From Pararobbsia alpina (GTDB lineage: Bacteria; Pseudomonadota; Gammaproteobacteria; Burkholderiales; Burkholderiaceae), in assembly GCF_902859895.1 (NCBI RefSeq), contig NZ_CADIKM010000008.1, positions 156,964-220,963 of the forward strand: a DNA stretch of 64,000 bases, read 5' to 3'. Positions 9,791 to 19,163 of the stretch are shown here, in pieces. Under the pieces are notes generated by a model. It did no database searches and was not told the origin of the DNA. It saw nothing but the letters and a program-made list of their open reading frames with translations. A program made the translations under genes and the position numbers. How positions within the stretch are numbered: the stretch's first letter is position 1; each line of letters starts with the position of its first letter.

Positions 9791-9830
9791 TGTGAAAAAA
9801 AGAAAAAGCGCCCAAATGGGCGCTTTTTCT
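9791..9830 (-). terminator. Rho-independent terminator of efp
   Basis: AGAAAAAGCGCCC (9801-9813) and its exact complement (9818-9830) form a 13-bp stem with a 4-nt loop. On the minus strand the stem is followed by a long T-rich run. It lies 31 nt past the efp stop. The stem also ends in five T on the + strand, so it may work both ways. Confidence 0.9.
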
Positions 9831-9861
9831 AGCGAAGCCGATGCGCGAGGCGCATCCTCGA

Positions 9862-10419
9862 TTACGCGCGGCTGCGGTATTCGTTCGTCCGTGTATCGAT
9901 CTCGATCTTGTCGCCGATTGCGCAGAACAGCGGTACTTGCAGTTCCAGGCCACTCGAAAGCTTGGCGTTCTTGAGCACCTTGCCCGACGACGTGTCGCCC
10001 TTGACGGCGGGTTCGGTATAGGCGATTTCGCGGACCAGCGTCGTCGGCAGATCGACCGAAATTGCCTTGTCGTTGTAGAACACGACTTCGCACGGCATGC
10101 CGTCTTCGAGGTAGTAAATCGCGTCGCTGAGGTTTTCCGCCTCGACTTCATACTGGTTGTAGTCGGCGTCCATGAATACATACATCGGATCGGCGAAATA
10201 CGAATACGTCACTTCCCTGCGGTCCAGCACGACGACGTCGAACTTGTCATCCGCCTTGTAGACGGATTCGCTCGGCGCTTCGGTCAGCAAATTCTTGAAC
10301 TTCATCTTGACGACCGCGGAGTTGCGGCCCGATTTGTTGTATTCAGCCTTTTGCACGACCATCGGTTCAGAGCCGATCATTACGACATTGCCCGTGCGGA
10401 GTTCCTGTGCGGTCTTCAT
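9862..10419 (-). CDS. efp: Translation elongation factor P, Arg32 type
   Basis: Relieves ribosome stalling at consecutive prolines. 185 aa starting [10 protein letters not shown] at 10419, with an AGGACAG ribosome site upstream; the frame is open farther upstream but that part is unlike EF-P. The tip of the first domain reads NKSGRNSAV, placing Arg32 where E. coli has the lysylated Lys34. Arg32 is the residue rhamnosylated by EarP in Pseudomonas, Neisseria and related bacteria, and earP is the next gene upstream. The three beta-barrel domains are complete, and a strong terminator follows. Confidence 0.97.
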   Translation of the reverse strand: MKTAQELRTGNVVMIGSEPMVVQKAEYNKSGRNSAVVKMKFKNLLTEAPSESVYKADDKFDVVVLDRREVTYSYFADPMYVFMDADYNQYEVEAENLSDAIYYLEDGMPCEVVFYNDKAISVDLPTTLVREIAYTEPAVKGDTSSGKVLKNAKLSSGLELQVPLFCAIGDKIEIDTRTNEYRSRA

Positions 10420-10508
10420 AAAAAACTGTCCTGTTACCTGAATGGGTGGCTCAACCTGGCGAACGGGCATGTACGGACGCGGGAGCCGGGCTTGATCCCC
10501 GCTTTTAC

Positions 10509-10560
10509 GCGGACACGGACACATGACCCGGCTTCGGCATTTCGATGTCGCCGTGTCCGC
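10509..10560 (-). repeat. Inverted repeat in the efp leader
   Basis: GCGGACACGG (10509-10518) and CCGTGTCCGC (10551-10560) are perfect complements 32 nt apart, inside the 221-nt gap between earP and efp. There is no T-run after the stem on the minus strand, so it is not a simple terminator. It may fold in the efp 5' leader or separate earP from efp transcripts. Confidence 0.4.
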
Positions 10561-10640
10561 TAGTGCATGGGACGGCAGGGGCAACGGCCGGAATGTCCGG
10601 GGTGCCTTCGCTCGACAAGTCTAAGCTATTGAAAAACAGC

Positions 10641-11927
10641 TTATTTTAACCGGCTTTCGACGAATTCCGCCAGATTAGCGGCAACGTGGCCCGGCGCTTC
10701 GAGGTCGGCGAGCCAGTCGCGCGCGCGCGCGTCGAGCGCGACGCGATAACGTAGGAAAGACTGCCAATGATCCTGGGGGCCAAGGTCTCGGGCCGGCTCG
10801 CGCGCAGAGCCGGCGGCAACCGGCACGTCGGAGGGGGGCGTACGCGTCAGAAGGCCGCGAGCGGGGTCGTGATCGGCGTGGTCGGCGCAAGGGCCGTCCG
10901 CCGGCGCGCTGACGCCGTTCCACATATGCCAGAGCCGCTGTAACGCACGTGCCGCGGGCGCGTCGACATTTCGGCCATAGCGTGCCAGCGCGGCTTCGAG
11001 CTTGGGCAGGTGAGCGTCGTCGTGTTGCGGATAGATGTGCCAGACGAAGGGGCGGCCTGCGAGCTGTGCACGGACAAACGAGTCTTCGCCACGCACAAAA
11101 TTGAGATCGCAAGACCAGAGCAGCCTGTCGTAGGTCGGGTGATCGACAAACGGCAGCGCGTGGATCGACAGCGCCCCGCGCGTTTCGCGAACGCTTGCGT
11201 CGAACCGGGGGAGATCGAGGAACTGGGCGATCTGCGGACCGATCCGGCCGACTGGCACGAGCGCGAGTACGGGTGTCGGGCTTTCCCGCCATTGTTGGAG
11301 AAGGCTCGCGACCGCCGGATTTTCATAGGCGAATAGCGAGACCACCGTGGTATCGGCGACCGGCATCGGGATACCCAGAGCATCGAACAGGGCGTGTCGC
11401 GCTGAGGGATCTGATTGGAAGGTCGCGCGTTCAGTGGCCAGGGATCGTTCGATCAGCACGCCGCCCGTATGCAGGCCAAGCCCTGGAAAGAAAAACCACT
11501 TGATGAGCGGCAGTCGCGGATGGGGCGAAGGCCGCAGATGGAAATCGCGGACCCAATCCTCTGCGCTCAGATAGTCGAAATTGATCCAGACAGGGGCGGA
11601 GCTACGGTCCGCCATGGCGGCAAGGTAGGCAGCCGGGAGGTCACAGCCAAATGTTTCGATCACGACGTCGGCGATCTGGAGGGTTTCCTGTTCACCGAGC
11701 GGCTCGCCCCAATGCTCGACGACGATATCGCCGTGACGCTGCCAGCGCCGCGCGGAATCGAGGCCCGGCGCGAGCTGTGCAAAGGTCGTGAGGTCGTCGA
11801 CCCAGAGCCGGACCGACCATTTGTATTCCGCGGCCAGCTGGCGCGCGAGTCGCCACGCCACGCCGATATCTCCGAAATTGTCGACGACGGTGCAAAAGAT
11901 ATCGCAGGCAAGCGGGCGTGAAGTCAT
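10641..11927 (-). CDS. earP: EF-P arginine rhamnosyltransferase EarP
   Basis: GT-B inverting glycosyltransferase that transfers rhamnose from dTDP-L-rhamnose to Arg32 of EF-P. 428 aa. The N-terminal motif VVDNFGDIGVAWRLA places the conserved Asp16 and Asp20, and FVRGEDSFVRAQ places Glu281; these correspond to the essential Asp/Asp/Glu set of characterised EarP. A low-complexity stretch of about 45 residues (roughly 343-390, rich in Ala, Asp and Pro) is inserted before the C-terminal helix, making it longer than the usual 375-390 aa. Gene order earP-efp with Arg32 in EF-P is fully consistent. Confidence 0.95.
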   Translation of the reverse strand: MTSRPLACDIFCTVVDNFGDIGVAWRLARQLAAEYKWSVRLWVDDLTTFAQLAPGLDSARRWQRHGDIVVEHWGEPLGEQETLQIADVVIETFGCDLPAAYLAAMADRSSAPVWINFDYLSAEDWVRDFHLRPSPHPRLPLIKWFFFPGLGLHTGGVLIERSLATERATFQSDPSARHALFDALGIPMPVADTTVVSLFAYENPAVASLLQQWRESPTPVLALVPVGRIGPQIAQFLDLPRFDASVRETRGALSIHALPFVDHPTYDRLLWSCDLNFVRGEDSFVRAQLAGRPFVWHIYPQHDDAHLPKLEAALARYGRNVDAPAARALQRLWHMWNGVSAPADGPCADHADHDPARGLLTRTPPSDVPVAAGSAREPARDLGPQDHWQSFLRYRVALDARARDWLADLEAPGHVAANLAEFVESRLK

Positions 11928-12063
11928 CGGAATCCAGAGTGAACAGGAGTGCGCGGGCTAGGTATCATCTAGACTCGCGATTTTAGTGCAGCCGTCAGTG
12001 CAGCCCGACGCGGTGGCCACGAATGCCGCCGTGTGCCGATCCGCCGGCTCATCCCCATTTAGT

Positions 12064-14358
12064 ATGTCCGACGAAACCGACGTTTTCGACCCGAAACCGA
12101 TTCTTGCGCAGTTGCCGCACTTGCCTGGCGTCTATCGTTACTACGACGTGGCCGGTGCCGTGCTCTACGTCGGCAAGGCGCGCGACCTCAAGAAACGGGT
12201 TTCGAGTTATTTCAACAAGACACTGCTTTCGCCGCGCATCGCGATGATGGTGACCCGGATCGCGCGGCTCGAGACGACCGTCACGCGCTCCGAAGCCGAA
12301 GCGCTGCTGCTTGAGAACAACCTGATCAAGGCGCTGGCGCCGCGCTACAACATCCTGTTTCGCGACGACAAGTCCTATCCGTATCTGAAGCTCACGGGCC
12401 ACGCGTTTCCGCGGATGGCCTATTACCGGGGATCGGTCGACCGCAAGCATCAATACTTCGGTCCCTTCCCGAATGCATGGGCGGTTCGCGAAAGCATTCA
12501 GATCCTGCAGCGCGTGTTCCAGTTGCGAACCTGTGAGGACTCGGTGTTTGCGAATCGCGCACGTCCGTGCCTGCTGCATCAGATTTCGCGTTGCACGGCG
12601 CCATGCGTGGGCAATATCAGCGAAGAGGACTATGCGGTCGACGTGCAGAATGCGGCTCGCTTTCTGGGGGGGCGGCAGACCGAGGTCATGCACGATCTTG
12701 AACAGAAGATGCATGCCTTCGCTGCCGACCTGAAGTTCGAGCAGGCAGCCGCGGTACGCAATCAGATGAAATCGCTGGCCGCGGTGCTGCATCAGCAGAC
12801 AATCGAGACGGGTGGCGATAACGACGCCGATATCCTCGCAGTGGTGGCCCACGGCGGCAAGGTCTGTGTGAATCTCGCGATGGTTCGCGGCGGCCGGCAT
12901 CTGGGCGACAAGGCCTACTTTCCAAGTCAGGTCGGGAATGCGCTGGTGGACGACGTGTTGGAGGATGAAGCACCGGTCGATCTGCTCGCGGCCGCGCACG
13001 AGGTCGGCGAGATCGAGCACGATCGGGCGCTGGCTCGGGCGGAAGCGCGCGCGCAGCGCTTTGGAGAGGGGCGTGGAATCGATGAGGATATCGACACCCC
13101 GGACGTCGGAATCCGTGACGCTAGCCATGAGGATGGCGATTTCGATGAGACAGACGATACCGATGAGGCTGGTGATCCCGATGAGGCAGGCGGCGAGGTC
13201 GCGGCTGGCTCCAACATGGAAGCCGAGCCCGGCGAAGGGAGCCTTTCCGACGATCGTGGAGAAGGCTTGCCTGCCGGAGCCGTCCCCGGCAGCGAGGCCA
13301 ATCGTTCACTTGAAGCCGAGGTGCTCGAGGCGTTTATCGGCCAGCACTATATCGACCATGTGATCCCGCCGGTACTCATCGTCAATCATCTTCCTGGCAA
13401 CCGCCAGGTCGTTGAATTGCTTGCCGCACAGGCCGGTCGCAAGGTCGCGCTGATTCGTCAGCCACAGGGACAAAAGCGTTCCTGGCTCGCGATGGCCGAG
13501 CAGGGTGCGCGGCTCGCACTCATGCGGTTGCTGTCCGAGCAGGGTTCGCAACAGGCGCGCACGCGCGCGCTGGCCGACATCCTGAGCCTCGAATGTGAAG
13601 ACCTCGGAACGTTGCGCGTCGAGTGTTTCGACATCAGCCATACGATGGGCGAAGCGACCCAGGCCTCTTGCGTGGTCTACCATCATCACAAGATGCAGTC
13701 GGGCGAATACCGTCGCTACAACATCAATGGCATCACGCCGGGTGATGACTATGCGGCCATGCGGCAGGTCCTCACCCGGCGCTACGAGAAGATTCTCGCG
13801 CAGGCCGCGGCGAGTGCCGGCGATGCAGTGCAGGTCGCGGATATCGAGCAGGATCCGGCCGAGATCGCCGGGTCGCCCGCCGTGGCATCGGTTTCTTCGC
13901 CTGTCGTGACACCGATGCCGAATATCGTGTTGATCGACGGCGGCAAGGGGCAGGTCGAGATCGCGCGACAGGTGTTCACCGAGCTCGGCATCGATATCTC
14001 GATCCTGGTCGGGGTGGCGAAGGGCGAGGGGCGCAAGGTCGGTCTCGAAACACTTGTATTCGCCGACGGCCGAGCCTCACTCGAACTTGGCAAGGACAGC
14101 GCCGCGCTGATGCTGATCGCCCAGATCCGCGACGAAGCGCACCGTTTCGCGATTACCGGGATGCGGGCCAAGCGTGCCAAGGTCCGGCAAAGCTCGCGGC
14201 TCGAAGAACTCGAAGGCGTCGGTGCGAAACGCCGTCAACGGCTGCTTGCGCGCTTCGGCGGCTTGCGCGGGGTGGTCTCCGCAAGCATAGACGAACTCGC
14301 GAGCGTCGAAGGGATTTCGCGGGCGCTGGCCGAGCAGATTTACCGTCAATTGCACTAA
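12064..14358 (+). CDS. uvrC: Excinuclease ABC subunit C with acidic insertion
   Basis: Makes both incisions in nucleotide excision repair. The ATG at 12064 (MSDETDVFD) is preferred over upstream frame extension because conserved sequence starts at [15 protein letters not shown]. 764 aa (E. coli 610). Order: GIY-YIG nuclease near the N-terminus, UVR motif ([14 protein letters not shown]), the RNase H-like endonuclease ([15 protein letters not shown]), and a C-terminal helix-hairpin-helix pair ([17 protein letters not shown]). Between the UVR motif and the second nuclease, about residues 300-415, lies a Glu/Asp/Gly-rich low-complexity linker with repeated DEAG and DET units. Linkers at this place are usual in Burkholderia UvrC, though variable. 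Confidence 0.95.
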   Translation: MSDETDVFDPKPILAQLPHLPGVYRYYDVAGAVLYVGKARDLKKRVSSYFNKTLLSPRIAMMVTRIARLETTVTRSEAEALLLENNLIKALAPRYNILFRDDKSYPYLKLTGHAFPRMAYYRGSVDRKHQYFGPFPNAWAVRESIQILQRVFQLRTCEDSVFANRARPCLLHQISRCTAPCVGNISEEDYAVDVQNAARFLGGRQTEVMHDLEQKMHAFAADLKFEQAAAVRNQMKSLAAVLHQQTIETGGDNDADILAVVAHGGKVCVNLAMVRGGRHLGDKAYFPSQVGNALVDDVLEDEAPVDLLAAAHEVGEIEHDRALARAEARAQRFGEGRGIDEDIDTPDVGIRDASHEDGDFDETDDTDEAGDPDEAGGEVAAGSNMEAEPGEGSLSDDRGEGLPAGAVPGSEANRSLEAEVLEAFIGQHYIDHVIPPVLIVNHLPGNRQVVELLAAQAGRKVALIRQPQGQKRSWLAMAEQGARLALMRLLSEQGSQQARTRALADILSLECEDLGTLRVECFDISHTMGEATQASCVVYHHHKMQSGEYRRYNINGITPGDDYAAMRQVLTRRYEKILAQAAASAGDAVQVADIEQDPAEIAGSPAVASVSSPVVTPMPNIVLIDGGKGQVEIARQVFTELGIDISILVGVAKGEGRKVGLETLVFADGRASLELGKDSAALMLIAQIRDEAHRFAITGMRAKRAKVRQSSRLEELEGVGAKRRQRLLARFGGLRGVVSASIDELASVEGISRALAEQIYRQLH

Positions 14359-14448
14359 GCGGCCTATTTTCTCGTTTGCCGGAATTGCGTCCGGTTGTTC
14401 GTCGGCTTCTGAACAGGGCACAATGGCACTCTCGTTTTCGTCCGCGCG

Positions 14449-15051
14449 ATGCCCATGCCGTTCAATCTGCCGATTTTCCTGACGTGGCTGCGAATTGTCC
14501 TGATTCCGCTCGTCGTCGGAGTGTTTTACGTCCCCGATCTGATGATGGCGGTGCCCTCGAAGAATCTGGCGGCGGCCGTGATCTTCGTTCTGGCCGCGCT
14601 GACGGACTGGTTCGATGGCTTTCTTGCGCGCAAGCTGAATCAGACTTCCGCGTTCGGAGCCTTTCTCGACCCCGTCGCGGACAAGCTCATGGTGACCGCG
14701 GCGCTGCTGATCCTGGTCGAACTCGGACGCCTCAACGCGGTGATCGCACTTGTGATCGTCGGACGCGAGATCGCGATCTCCGCGCTGCGCGAATGGATGG
14801 CGCATATCGGCGCCTCGCGCAGCGTGGCCGTCAATTCGCTCGGCAAGTTCAAGACTGTCTGCCAGATGACGGCCATTCCGCTGCTGCTGTTCAATGCGCC
14901 ATTGGTCGTGGGGGGCAGGACGTGGCTCGACGCTCGCGTCTGGGGTCTGTGGCTGATCTATCTTGCGGCGGTGCTGACGATCTGGTCGATGCTGTACTAC
15001 ATGAAACTGGCGTGGCCACAGATTCGCGAGCGGGTCGGCGCGGAACAGTGA
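14449..15051 (+). CDS. pgsA: CDP-diacylglycerol-glycerol-3-phosphate 3-phosphatidyltransferase
   Basis: Committed step of phosphatidylglycerol and cardiolipin synthesis, in the inner membrane. 200 aa with about five hydrophobic segments. The CDP-alcohol phosphotransferase motif is complete: Asp56-Gly57, Ala60-Arg61, Gly70, Asp74 and Asp78, with Asp53 upstream. A second ATG lies two codons inside, so the start is uncertain by 6 nt. It follows uvrC, the usual proteobacterial order, and precedes two tRNA genes. Confidence 0.96.
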   Translation: MPMPFNLPIFLTWLRIVLIPLVVGVFYVPDLMMAVPSKNLAAAVIFVLAALTDWFDGFLARKLNQTSAFGAFLDPVADKLMVTAALLILVELGRLNAVIALVIVGREIAISALREWMAHIGASRSVAVNSLGKFKTVCQMTAIPLLLFNAPLVVGGRTWLDARVWGLWLIYLAAVLTIWSMLYYMKLAWPQIRERVGAEQ

Positions 15052-15082
15052 ACGCTTCCAGAATCGGTAATGCATCCCACTC

Positions 15083-15111
15083 TTGACACTGTGGAATGAC
15101 CTCTTCATAAT
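15083..15111 (+). promoter_or_regulatory. Sigma-70 promoter of the tRNA-Gly/tRNA-Cys unit
   Basis: TTGACA (15083-15088) and CATAAT (15106-15111) are separated by 17 nt: a perfect -35, optimal spacing and a 5/6 -10. It lies 85 nt upstream of tRNA-Gly with no other gene between. Confidence 0.85.
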
Positions 15112-15196
15112 CTCGTTTCTCGTCGCCGAGCCTTCTACGAAGCGGCGGGAAAGCAGGAAGTACCGCAGTGTTCGTGCGGTGAATGTAGTGGTAAAT

Positions 15197-15272
15197 GCGG
15201 GAGTAGCTCAGTTGGTAGAGCGCAACCTTGCCAAGGTTGAGGTCGCGAGTTCGAGCCTCGTCTCCCGCTCCA
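15197..15272 (+). tRNA. tRNA-Gly (GCC)
   Basis: 76 nt including an encoded CCA. The acceptor arm GCGGGAG pairs with CTCCCGC; the anticodon arm CAACC/GGTTG holds the loop TTGCCAA (anticodon GCC); the T arm has the usual GTTCGAGCC sequence. First gene of a two-tRNA unit. Confidence 0.98.
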
Positions 15273-15357
15273 GATATCGGGGAAGCTTGGTGCTTCCCCT
15301 TTTGTTTGAGCGATTTCGGCGGAGTTTCGCCCGTTGCGCAAACAAATAGCCGTTCAT

Positions 15358-15431
15358 GGCGCGGTAGCAAAGCGGTTATGCAGAGGACTGCAAATCCTTC
15401 CAGGCCGGTTCGACTCCGGCCCGCGCCTCCA
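15358..15431 (+). tRNA. tRNA-Cys (GCA)
   Basis: 74 nt with encoded CCA. The acceptor arm GGCGCGG pairs with CCGCGCC; the anticodon loop CTGCAAA gives anticodon GCA; the T arm GGTTCGACTCC is normal. It is 85 nt downstream of tRNA-Gly and followed by a strong terminator. Confidence 0.98.
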
Positions 15432-15446
15432 GATCGCGTCAAGCGG

Positions 15447-15475
15447 AAAAACCACCCCGAGGGGTGGTTTTTTTT
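15447..15475 (+). terminator. Terminator of the tRNA-Gly/tRNA-Cys unit
   Basis: AAAAACCACCCC and GGGGTGGTTTTT form a 12-bp stem around GA, followed by further T residues. It lies 15 nt past the CCA of tRNA-Cys. Confidence 0.92.
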
Positions 15476-15540
15476 CGTCTATTGCTTTCGGGCGCTTGTG
15501 CTTGTATTGCCCGGCCCCTTTCGATGCGATCAGGACGAAC

Positions 15541-16032
15541 TTACTGGGTCGTACCGGGCGGTTTGATCGGCAAGGGCGCGACGACTGTTTCTCCATCCGA
15601 GAATTTGAGCTGGAGCTGGATGTTGGCGCCGGGTGCGAGAGAGCGCTTCGGTTGTTCGAGCATCACATGGTAGTTGCCGGGTGAGAACTGGACTTTCCCA
15701 TGTGCGGGGATGGTCAGCTTGTCGACCATGATCATCTTCGAGAGCGACCCTTCGTTGGTGGTCTGGTGCAGCATTGCCATCCCATAGTCGGGGCTTGTCA
15801 TTCCGACGAGGGTGACCGGCTTGTCGCCGTTATTGGTGATCGTCAGATAACCGGCTGCCGGCAACTCGCCGGGCAACCAGCGGACCCAGCCGTCGCTGAT
15901 CGCGATCGTGGGGGCCGCAGCCGATGCAAGGGTGCCCGCACAGGCGAGCAGGATGCCGGCCAATACGCGGCGCGACGTTGCGCCTGAACTCGTTTGGGAA
16001 ATAAGGCGGGAAATCGAAGCCATCTTGAGCAT
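15541..16032 (-). CDS. Periplasmic copper chaperone PCu(A)C
   Basis: Delivers Cu(I) to the CuA or CuB sites of cytochrome oxidase in the periplasm. From the ATG at 16032, one nt after the Sco stop, the protein is 163 aa with an N-terminal signal sequence ending near ASAAAP (residues 36-41). The family copper motif H-x10-M-x21-H-x-M is matched exactly: His89, Met100, His122, Met124. An ATG 9 nt later is an alternative start. Cotranscribed and probably coupled with the upstream sco gene; the pairing supports a role in oxidase assembly. Confidence 0.92.
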   Translation of the reverse strand: MLKMASISRLISQTSSGATSRRVLAGILLACAGTLASAAAPTIAISDGWVRWLPGELPAAGYLTITNNGDKPVTLVGMTSPDYGMAMLHQTTNEGSLSKMIMVDKLTIPAHGKVQFSPGNYHVMLEQPKRSLAPGANIQLQLKFSDGETVVAPLPIKPPGTTQ

Positions 16033-16033
16033 C

Positions 16034-16744
16034 TCAACTTTGCTTTGCCAGTTGCTGGAGGTCGTGCGCGAGTTGATCGACGGTATCGGTGCCATCGGCC
16101 AGCAGCCGAGCCTTGCCCTCGCGATCGAAGATATAGACGCCCGAACTGTGCGCGACTTCGTAGCTGCCGCCGTCATTGGGCTTGTCGGCTTGGTAGGCGA
16201 CACGGTACCGCTTCGCGATCGATTCGATTTCAGAAGGGGATCCGGTCAGTCCGATCGCATGTCTGGCATCGAACGCATCGACATAGGCATGCATCGACTC
16301 GGGAGTGTCGCGTGTGGGGTCGACCGAGATAAAGACGATCCGCATGTCGTTGGCGCCGGCACCACTCTTGCCGATGGCCTGCGTGAGCTTGGCCATGGTT
16401 TCGGGGCAGATATCGGGACAGTGTGTATATCCGAAGTAGACGATTGCAATTTTGCCCTTCAGATCCTGGGCATTCATCGGCTTGCCGGTGTCGGAAGTCA
16501 GCGAGAAGCTCAGGTCCGGCAAGTGGCCCGAGACGTTCTCGAGCTGCCAGGTCTCGGGCTTGGCGCCGCAAGCGGCCAGACTCGCCGCGAGACCGGCCGC
16601 AACGAGCAGGGCCGCGATGCGGCGACACGCATGGGTGATCCCGGAGGACAGGGTAGACGTGGCATCGTCGATGCTTGGCTTTGTTGGAGAATCGTTGAAA
16701 CATTGCGATGGCAGGAGGCCGGCGCGTCGGAGCGGGTGTTGCAT
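16034..16744 (-). CDS. Sco1/SenC-type copper-binding thioredoxin-fold protein
   Basis: Assembly factor that inserts or reduces copper at the CuA centre of cytochrome c oxidase. 236 aa as drawn. The copper site is complete: CPDIC with Cys109 and Cys113, and His199 in AHSSGVYIF. A lipobox-like LAAC puts Cys59 after a hydrophobic segment, so it is probably a membrane lipoprotein. The 40 residues before that segment are unusual for a signal peptide, so the true start may be farther downstream. The downstream gene is the PCu(A)C partner. Confidence 0.9.
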   Translation of the reverse strand: MQHPLRRAGLLPSQCFNDSPTKPSIDDATSTLSSGITHACRRIAALLVAAGLAASLAACGAKPETWQLENVSGHLPDLSFSLTSDTGKPMNAQDLKGKIAIVYFGYTHCPDICPETMAKLTQAIGKSGAGANDMRIVFISVDPTRDTPESMHAYVDAFDARHAIGLTGSPSEIESIAKRYRVAYQADKPNDGGSYEVAHSSGVYIFDREGKARLLADGTDTVDQLAHDLQQLAKQS

Positions 16745-16988
16745 GAGACCAATACCTTTTGAAATACAGGGCGAGCGCTGAGCGGTCCAGGTGACTCGAG
16801 TCTAGCGGCCATCCTGGGCCTAAGCCCCGCGGATCAAGCTGATTGCCAGCTCCCGAGGCTGACGCCCGCTCACTGTACCGCATTTCGTGTGCGATGCCAT
16901 TGCCGCATACCTTCCTTTCAAGAAGCTGTTTCCTCCCCCGAAGCGAGGTAAGATGCCGCGTCCCGCTGGCTCATCAAAGCACTGATCC

Positions 16989-17750
16989 ATGTCGCCATCC
17001 CTAGCACTACCGCCCACCGCGCTCGCTGTCTCCGAAGTCGCGTTCTTTTTCGATTTCGATGGCACGCTCGCCGAACTGGCGTCCGCGCCCGACAACGTGG
17101 TGGTTGAGCCGCGCGTGCGCACCCTGCTCGAAGCGCTGAGCCGGCTGACGGGCGGCGCGCTGGCGATCGTATCGGGCCGCGACGTGGAGAGTCTCGATGG
17201 CATGCTCGCGCCACTACGCCTGCCGACTGCGGGCCTGCACGGGGCCGAACGGCGCGATGCCAATGGCGATATGCTGCGTGTTGGTTTCGGTGACGAACGC
17301 CTGCTGAAGATGGAGCACGCGCTCGAACAGGTCGTCAGCGACAATCCCGGCATGTTGCTCGAAATCAAGGGTGCCGCACTTGCGCTTCATTACCGCAACG
17401 CGCCTGGACGCGAGGCGGCCGCGCGCGCCGCAACCGAAAAGCTCGTCGAGCGCTTTGCCGACGGTTATGTGCTGCAGCCCGGCAAAATGGTGTTTGAGAT
17501 CAAGCCCAAGAACGTCGACAAGGGGCGCGCGATCGCGGCCTTTCTCGACGAGCCGCCATTCGCGGCTCGCCGACCTGTTTTCGCGGGCGACGATCTGACC
17601 GATGAGAAGGGCTTCGCGGTCGTCAATCAGCGGGATGGCGTGTCGATCAAGATCGGTGCGGGCGAGACGATCGCACGCTGTCATCTCGATACAGTCAGCG
17701 ACCTGCTCGACTGGATGGAGCGCATCGTCGCCGGCGCAGCTCTCGCATGA
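16989..17750 (+). CDS. otsB: Trehalose-6-phosphate phosphatase
   Basis: HAD-family phosphatase that dephosphorylates trehalose 6-phosphate. 253 aa. Motif I is FFDFDGTLAEL with nucleophile Asp22 and acid/base Asp24; the C-terminal acidic motif is FAGDDLTDEKGF. The ribosome site is weak. otsA overlaps by 4 nt (ATGA), so the two enzymes of the pathway are translationally coupled in the order otsB-otsA. Confidence 0.95.
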   Translation: MSPSLALPPTALAVSEVAFFFDFDGTLAELASAPDNVVVEPRVRTLLEALSRLTGGALAIVSGRDVESLDGMLAPLRLPTAGLHGAERRDANGDMLRVGFGDERLLKMEHALEQVVSDNPGMLLEIKGAALALHYRNAPGREAAARAATEKLVERFADGYVLQPGKMVFEIKPKNVDKGRAIAAFLDEPPFAARRPVFAGDDLTDEKGFAVVNQRDGVSIKIGAGETIARCHLDTVSDLLDWMERIVAGAALA

Positions 17751-19123
17751 GCCGCCTGATCATCGTATCGAACCGGGTCGCGCCGATCTCCGAAGGCGGC
17801 ATGGCGGCGGGCGGTCTCGCGGTGGGCGTGTATGACGCGCTCAAGGAGACCGGTGGGATGTGGTTCGGCTGGAGCGGCGAGATTGCCGGTGCGGCGGCCC
17901 CTGAACTCAAAATCGAGGAACGGGGACCCGTCACGTTCGCGACGGTGCCGCTGACGCGTCGCGACTACGACCAGTATTACCGGGGCTTCTCGAACGACAC
18001 GCTATGGCCGACCTTCCACTACCGGACCGATCTCACACACTACGACCGGCATGAGTTCGAGGGCTATCAGCGTGTGAACGCGTGGCTCGCGCATCAGCTA
18101 CTGCCGCTGCTCGAGCCGGACGATGTGATCTGGGTTCACGACTATCACCTGATACCCTTTGCCGAAGCGCTGCGCCAGCAAGGTGTGACGAACCGGATCG
18201 GCTTCTTTCTCCACATTCCTTTCCCTGCTGCGCAGCTGCTGGTGACCGTGCCCCCGCACGACAAGCTCATGCGTGCGTTGTGCTGCTACGACCTGGTCGG
18301 CGTGCAGACTGCGCCCGATCTACGGGCTTTGCGCGACTATCTCGAACATGAGGCGGGGGGCACGGTGTCCGACGACGGTACGGCCCGTGCATACGGCCGT
18401 ACCTTGCGTATCGGGTCCTATCCGATCGGCATCTATCCCGACGAACTCGCGAGCCTCGCCGAAGCAGGTCGTGACGGCCGTCACCTGAAGAACCTGCGGC
18501 AGACCATGCGTGAGCGGCGACTGATTGTCAGCGTTGACCGGCTCGACTATTCGAAGGGCCTTGTTGAACGCTTCCGGGCCTTTGAAAAGTTGCTCGAACT
18601 GTCACCCAATCATCGTGCGCAGGTTTCATTCATCCAGATAGCGCCGCCCACTCGTGCGGATATCCAAAGCTATCAACAGATTCGTCTGCAATTGGAGTCT
18701 GAGTCTGGCCGAATCAATGGCCGTTTCGCCGAAATGGACTGGACGCCGATCCGCTATCTTCATCGCCAGTTCGAACGCGCGGTGCTGGCCTCGTTGTTTC
18801 GCGAGGCGCACGTGGGTTATGTGACGCCGCTGCGCGACGGGATGAATCTCGTCGCCAAGGAGTATGTCGCCGCGCAGAATCCCCACGATCCGGGCGTGCT
18901 CGTGCTCTCTCGGTTCGCGGGTGCCGCTCAGGAGCTCGACGGTGCGTTGATCGTCAATCCGGTCGACGTGACGGGCATGGCCGAGGCGCTGGATCGCGCG
19001 CTCGACATGCCGCGGGACGAACGCCGCGAGCGTTACCAGAGAATGATGGAGACTCTGCGGCGAAACAGCGTGTCGGTCTGGCGGGATTCGTTTTTGTCTG
19101 ACTTGCGCGCGGTGCCGCAATAG
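17747..19123 (+). CDS. otsA: Trehalose-6-phosphate synthase
   Basis: GT20 enzyme joining UDP-glucose and glucose 6-phosphate to trehalose 6-phosphate, an osmo- and stress protectant pathway. 458 aa. Visible are the N-terminal SNRVAP and GGLAVGV loop, VHDYHL, the SVDRLDYSKGL donor-site motif and LRDGMNLVAKEY, all characteristic. The length is close to E. coli OtsA (474). It ends just before a strong hairpin shared with the convergent ABC exporter gene. Confidence 0.96.
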   Translation: MSRLIIVSNRVAPISEGGMAAGGLAVGVYDALKETGGMWFGWSGEIAGAAAPELKIEERGPVTFATVPLTRRDYDQYYRGFSNDTLWPTFHYRTDLTHYDRHEFEGYQRVNAWLAHQLLPLLEPDDVIWVHDYHLIPFAEALRQQGVTNRIGFFLHIPFPAAQLLVTVPPHDKLMRALCCYDLVGVQTAPDLRALRDYLEHEAGGTVSDDGTARAYGRTLRIGSYPIGIYPDELASLAEAGRDGRHLKNLRQTMRERRLIVSVDRLDYSKGLVERFRAFEKLLELSPNHRAQVSFIQIAPPTRADIQSYQQIRLQLESESGRINGRFAEMDWTPIRYLHRQFERAVLASLFREAHVGYVTPLRDGMNLVAKEYVAAQNPHDPGVLVLSRFAGAAQELDGALIVNPVDVTGMAEALDRALDMPRDERRERYQRMMETLRRNSVSVWRDSFLSDLRAVPQ

Positions 19124-19124
19124 G

Positions 19125-19149
19125 GCTGAACTCCCTGAGGGAGTTCAGC
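19125..19149. terminator. Hairpin between convergent otsA and the ABC exporter
   Basis: GCTGAACTCCC and GGGAGTTCAGC form an 11-bp perfect stem with a TGA loop, directly after the otsA stop. There is no T-run on either side, so termination may be inefficient or factor-assisted. Confidence 0.55.
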
Positions 19150-19163
19150 GCCCAGGCTCACGC

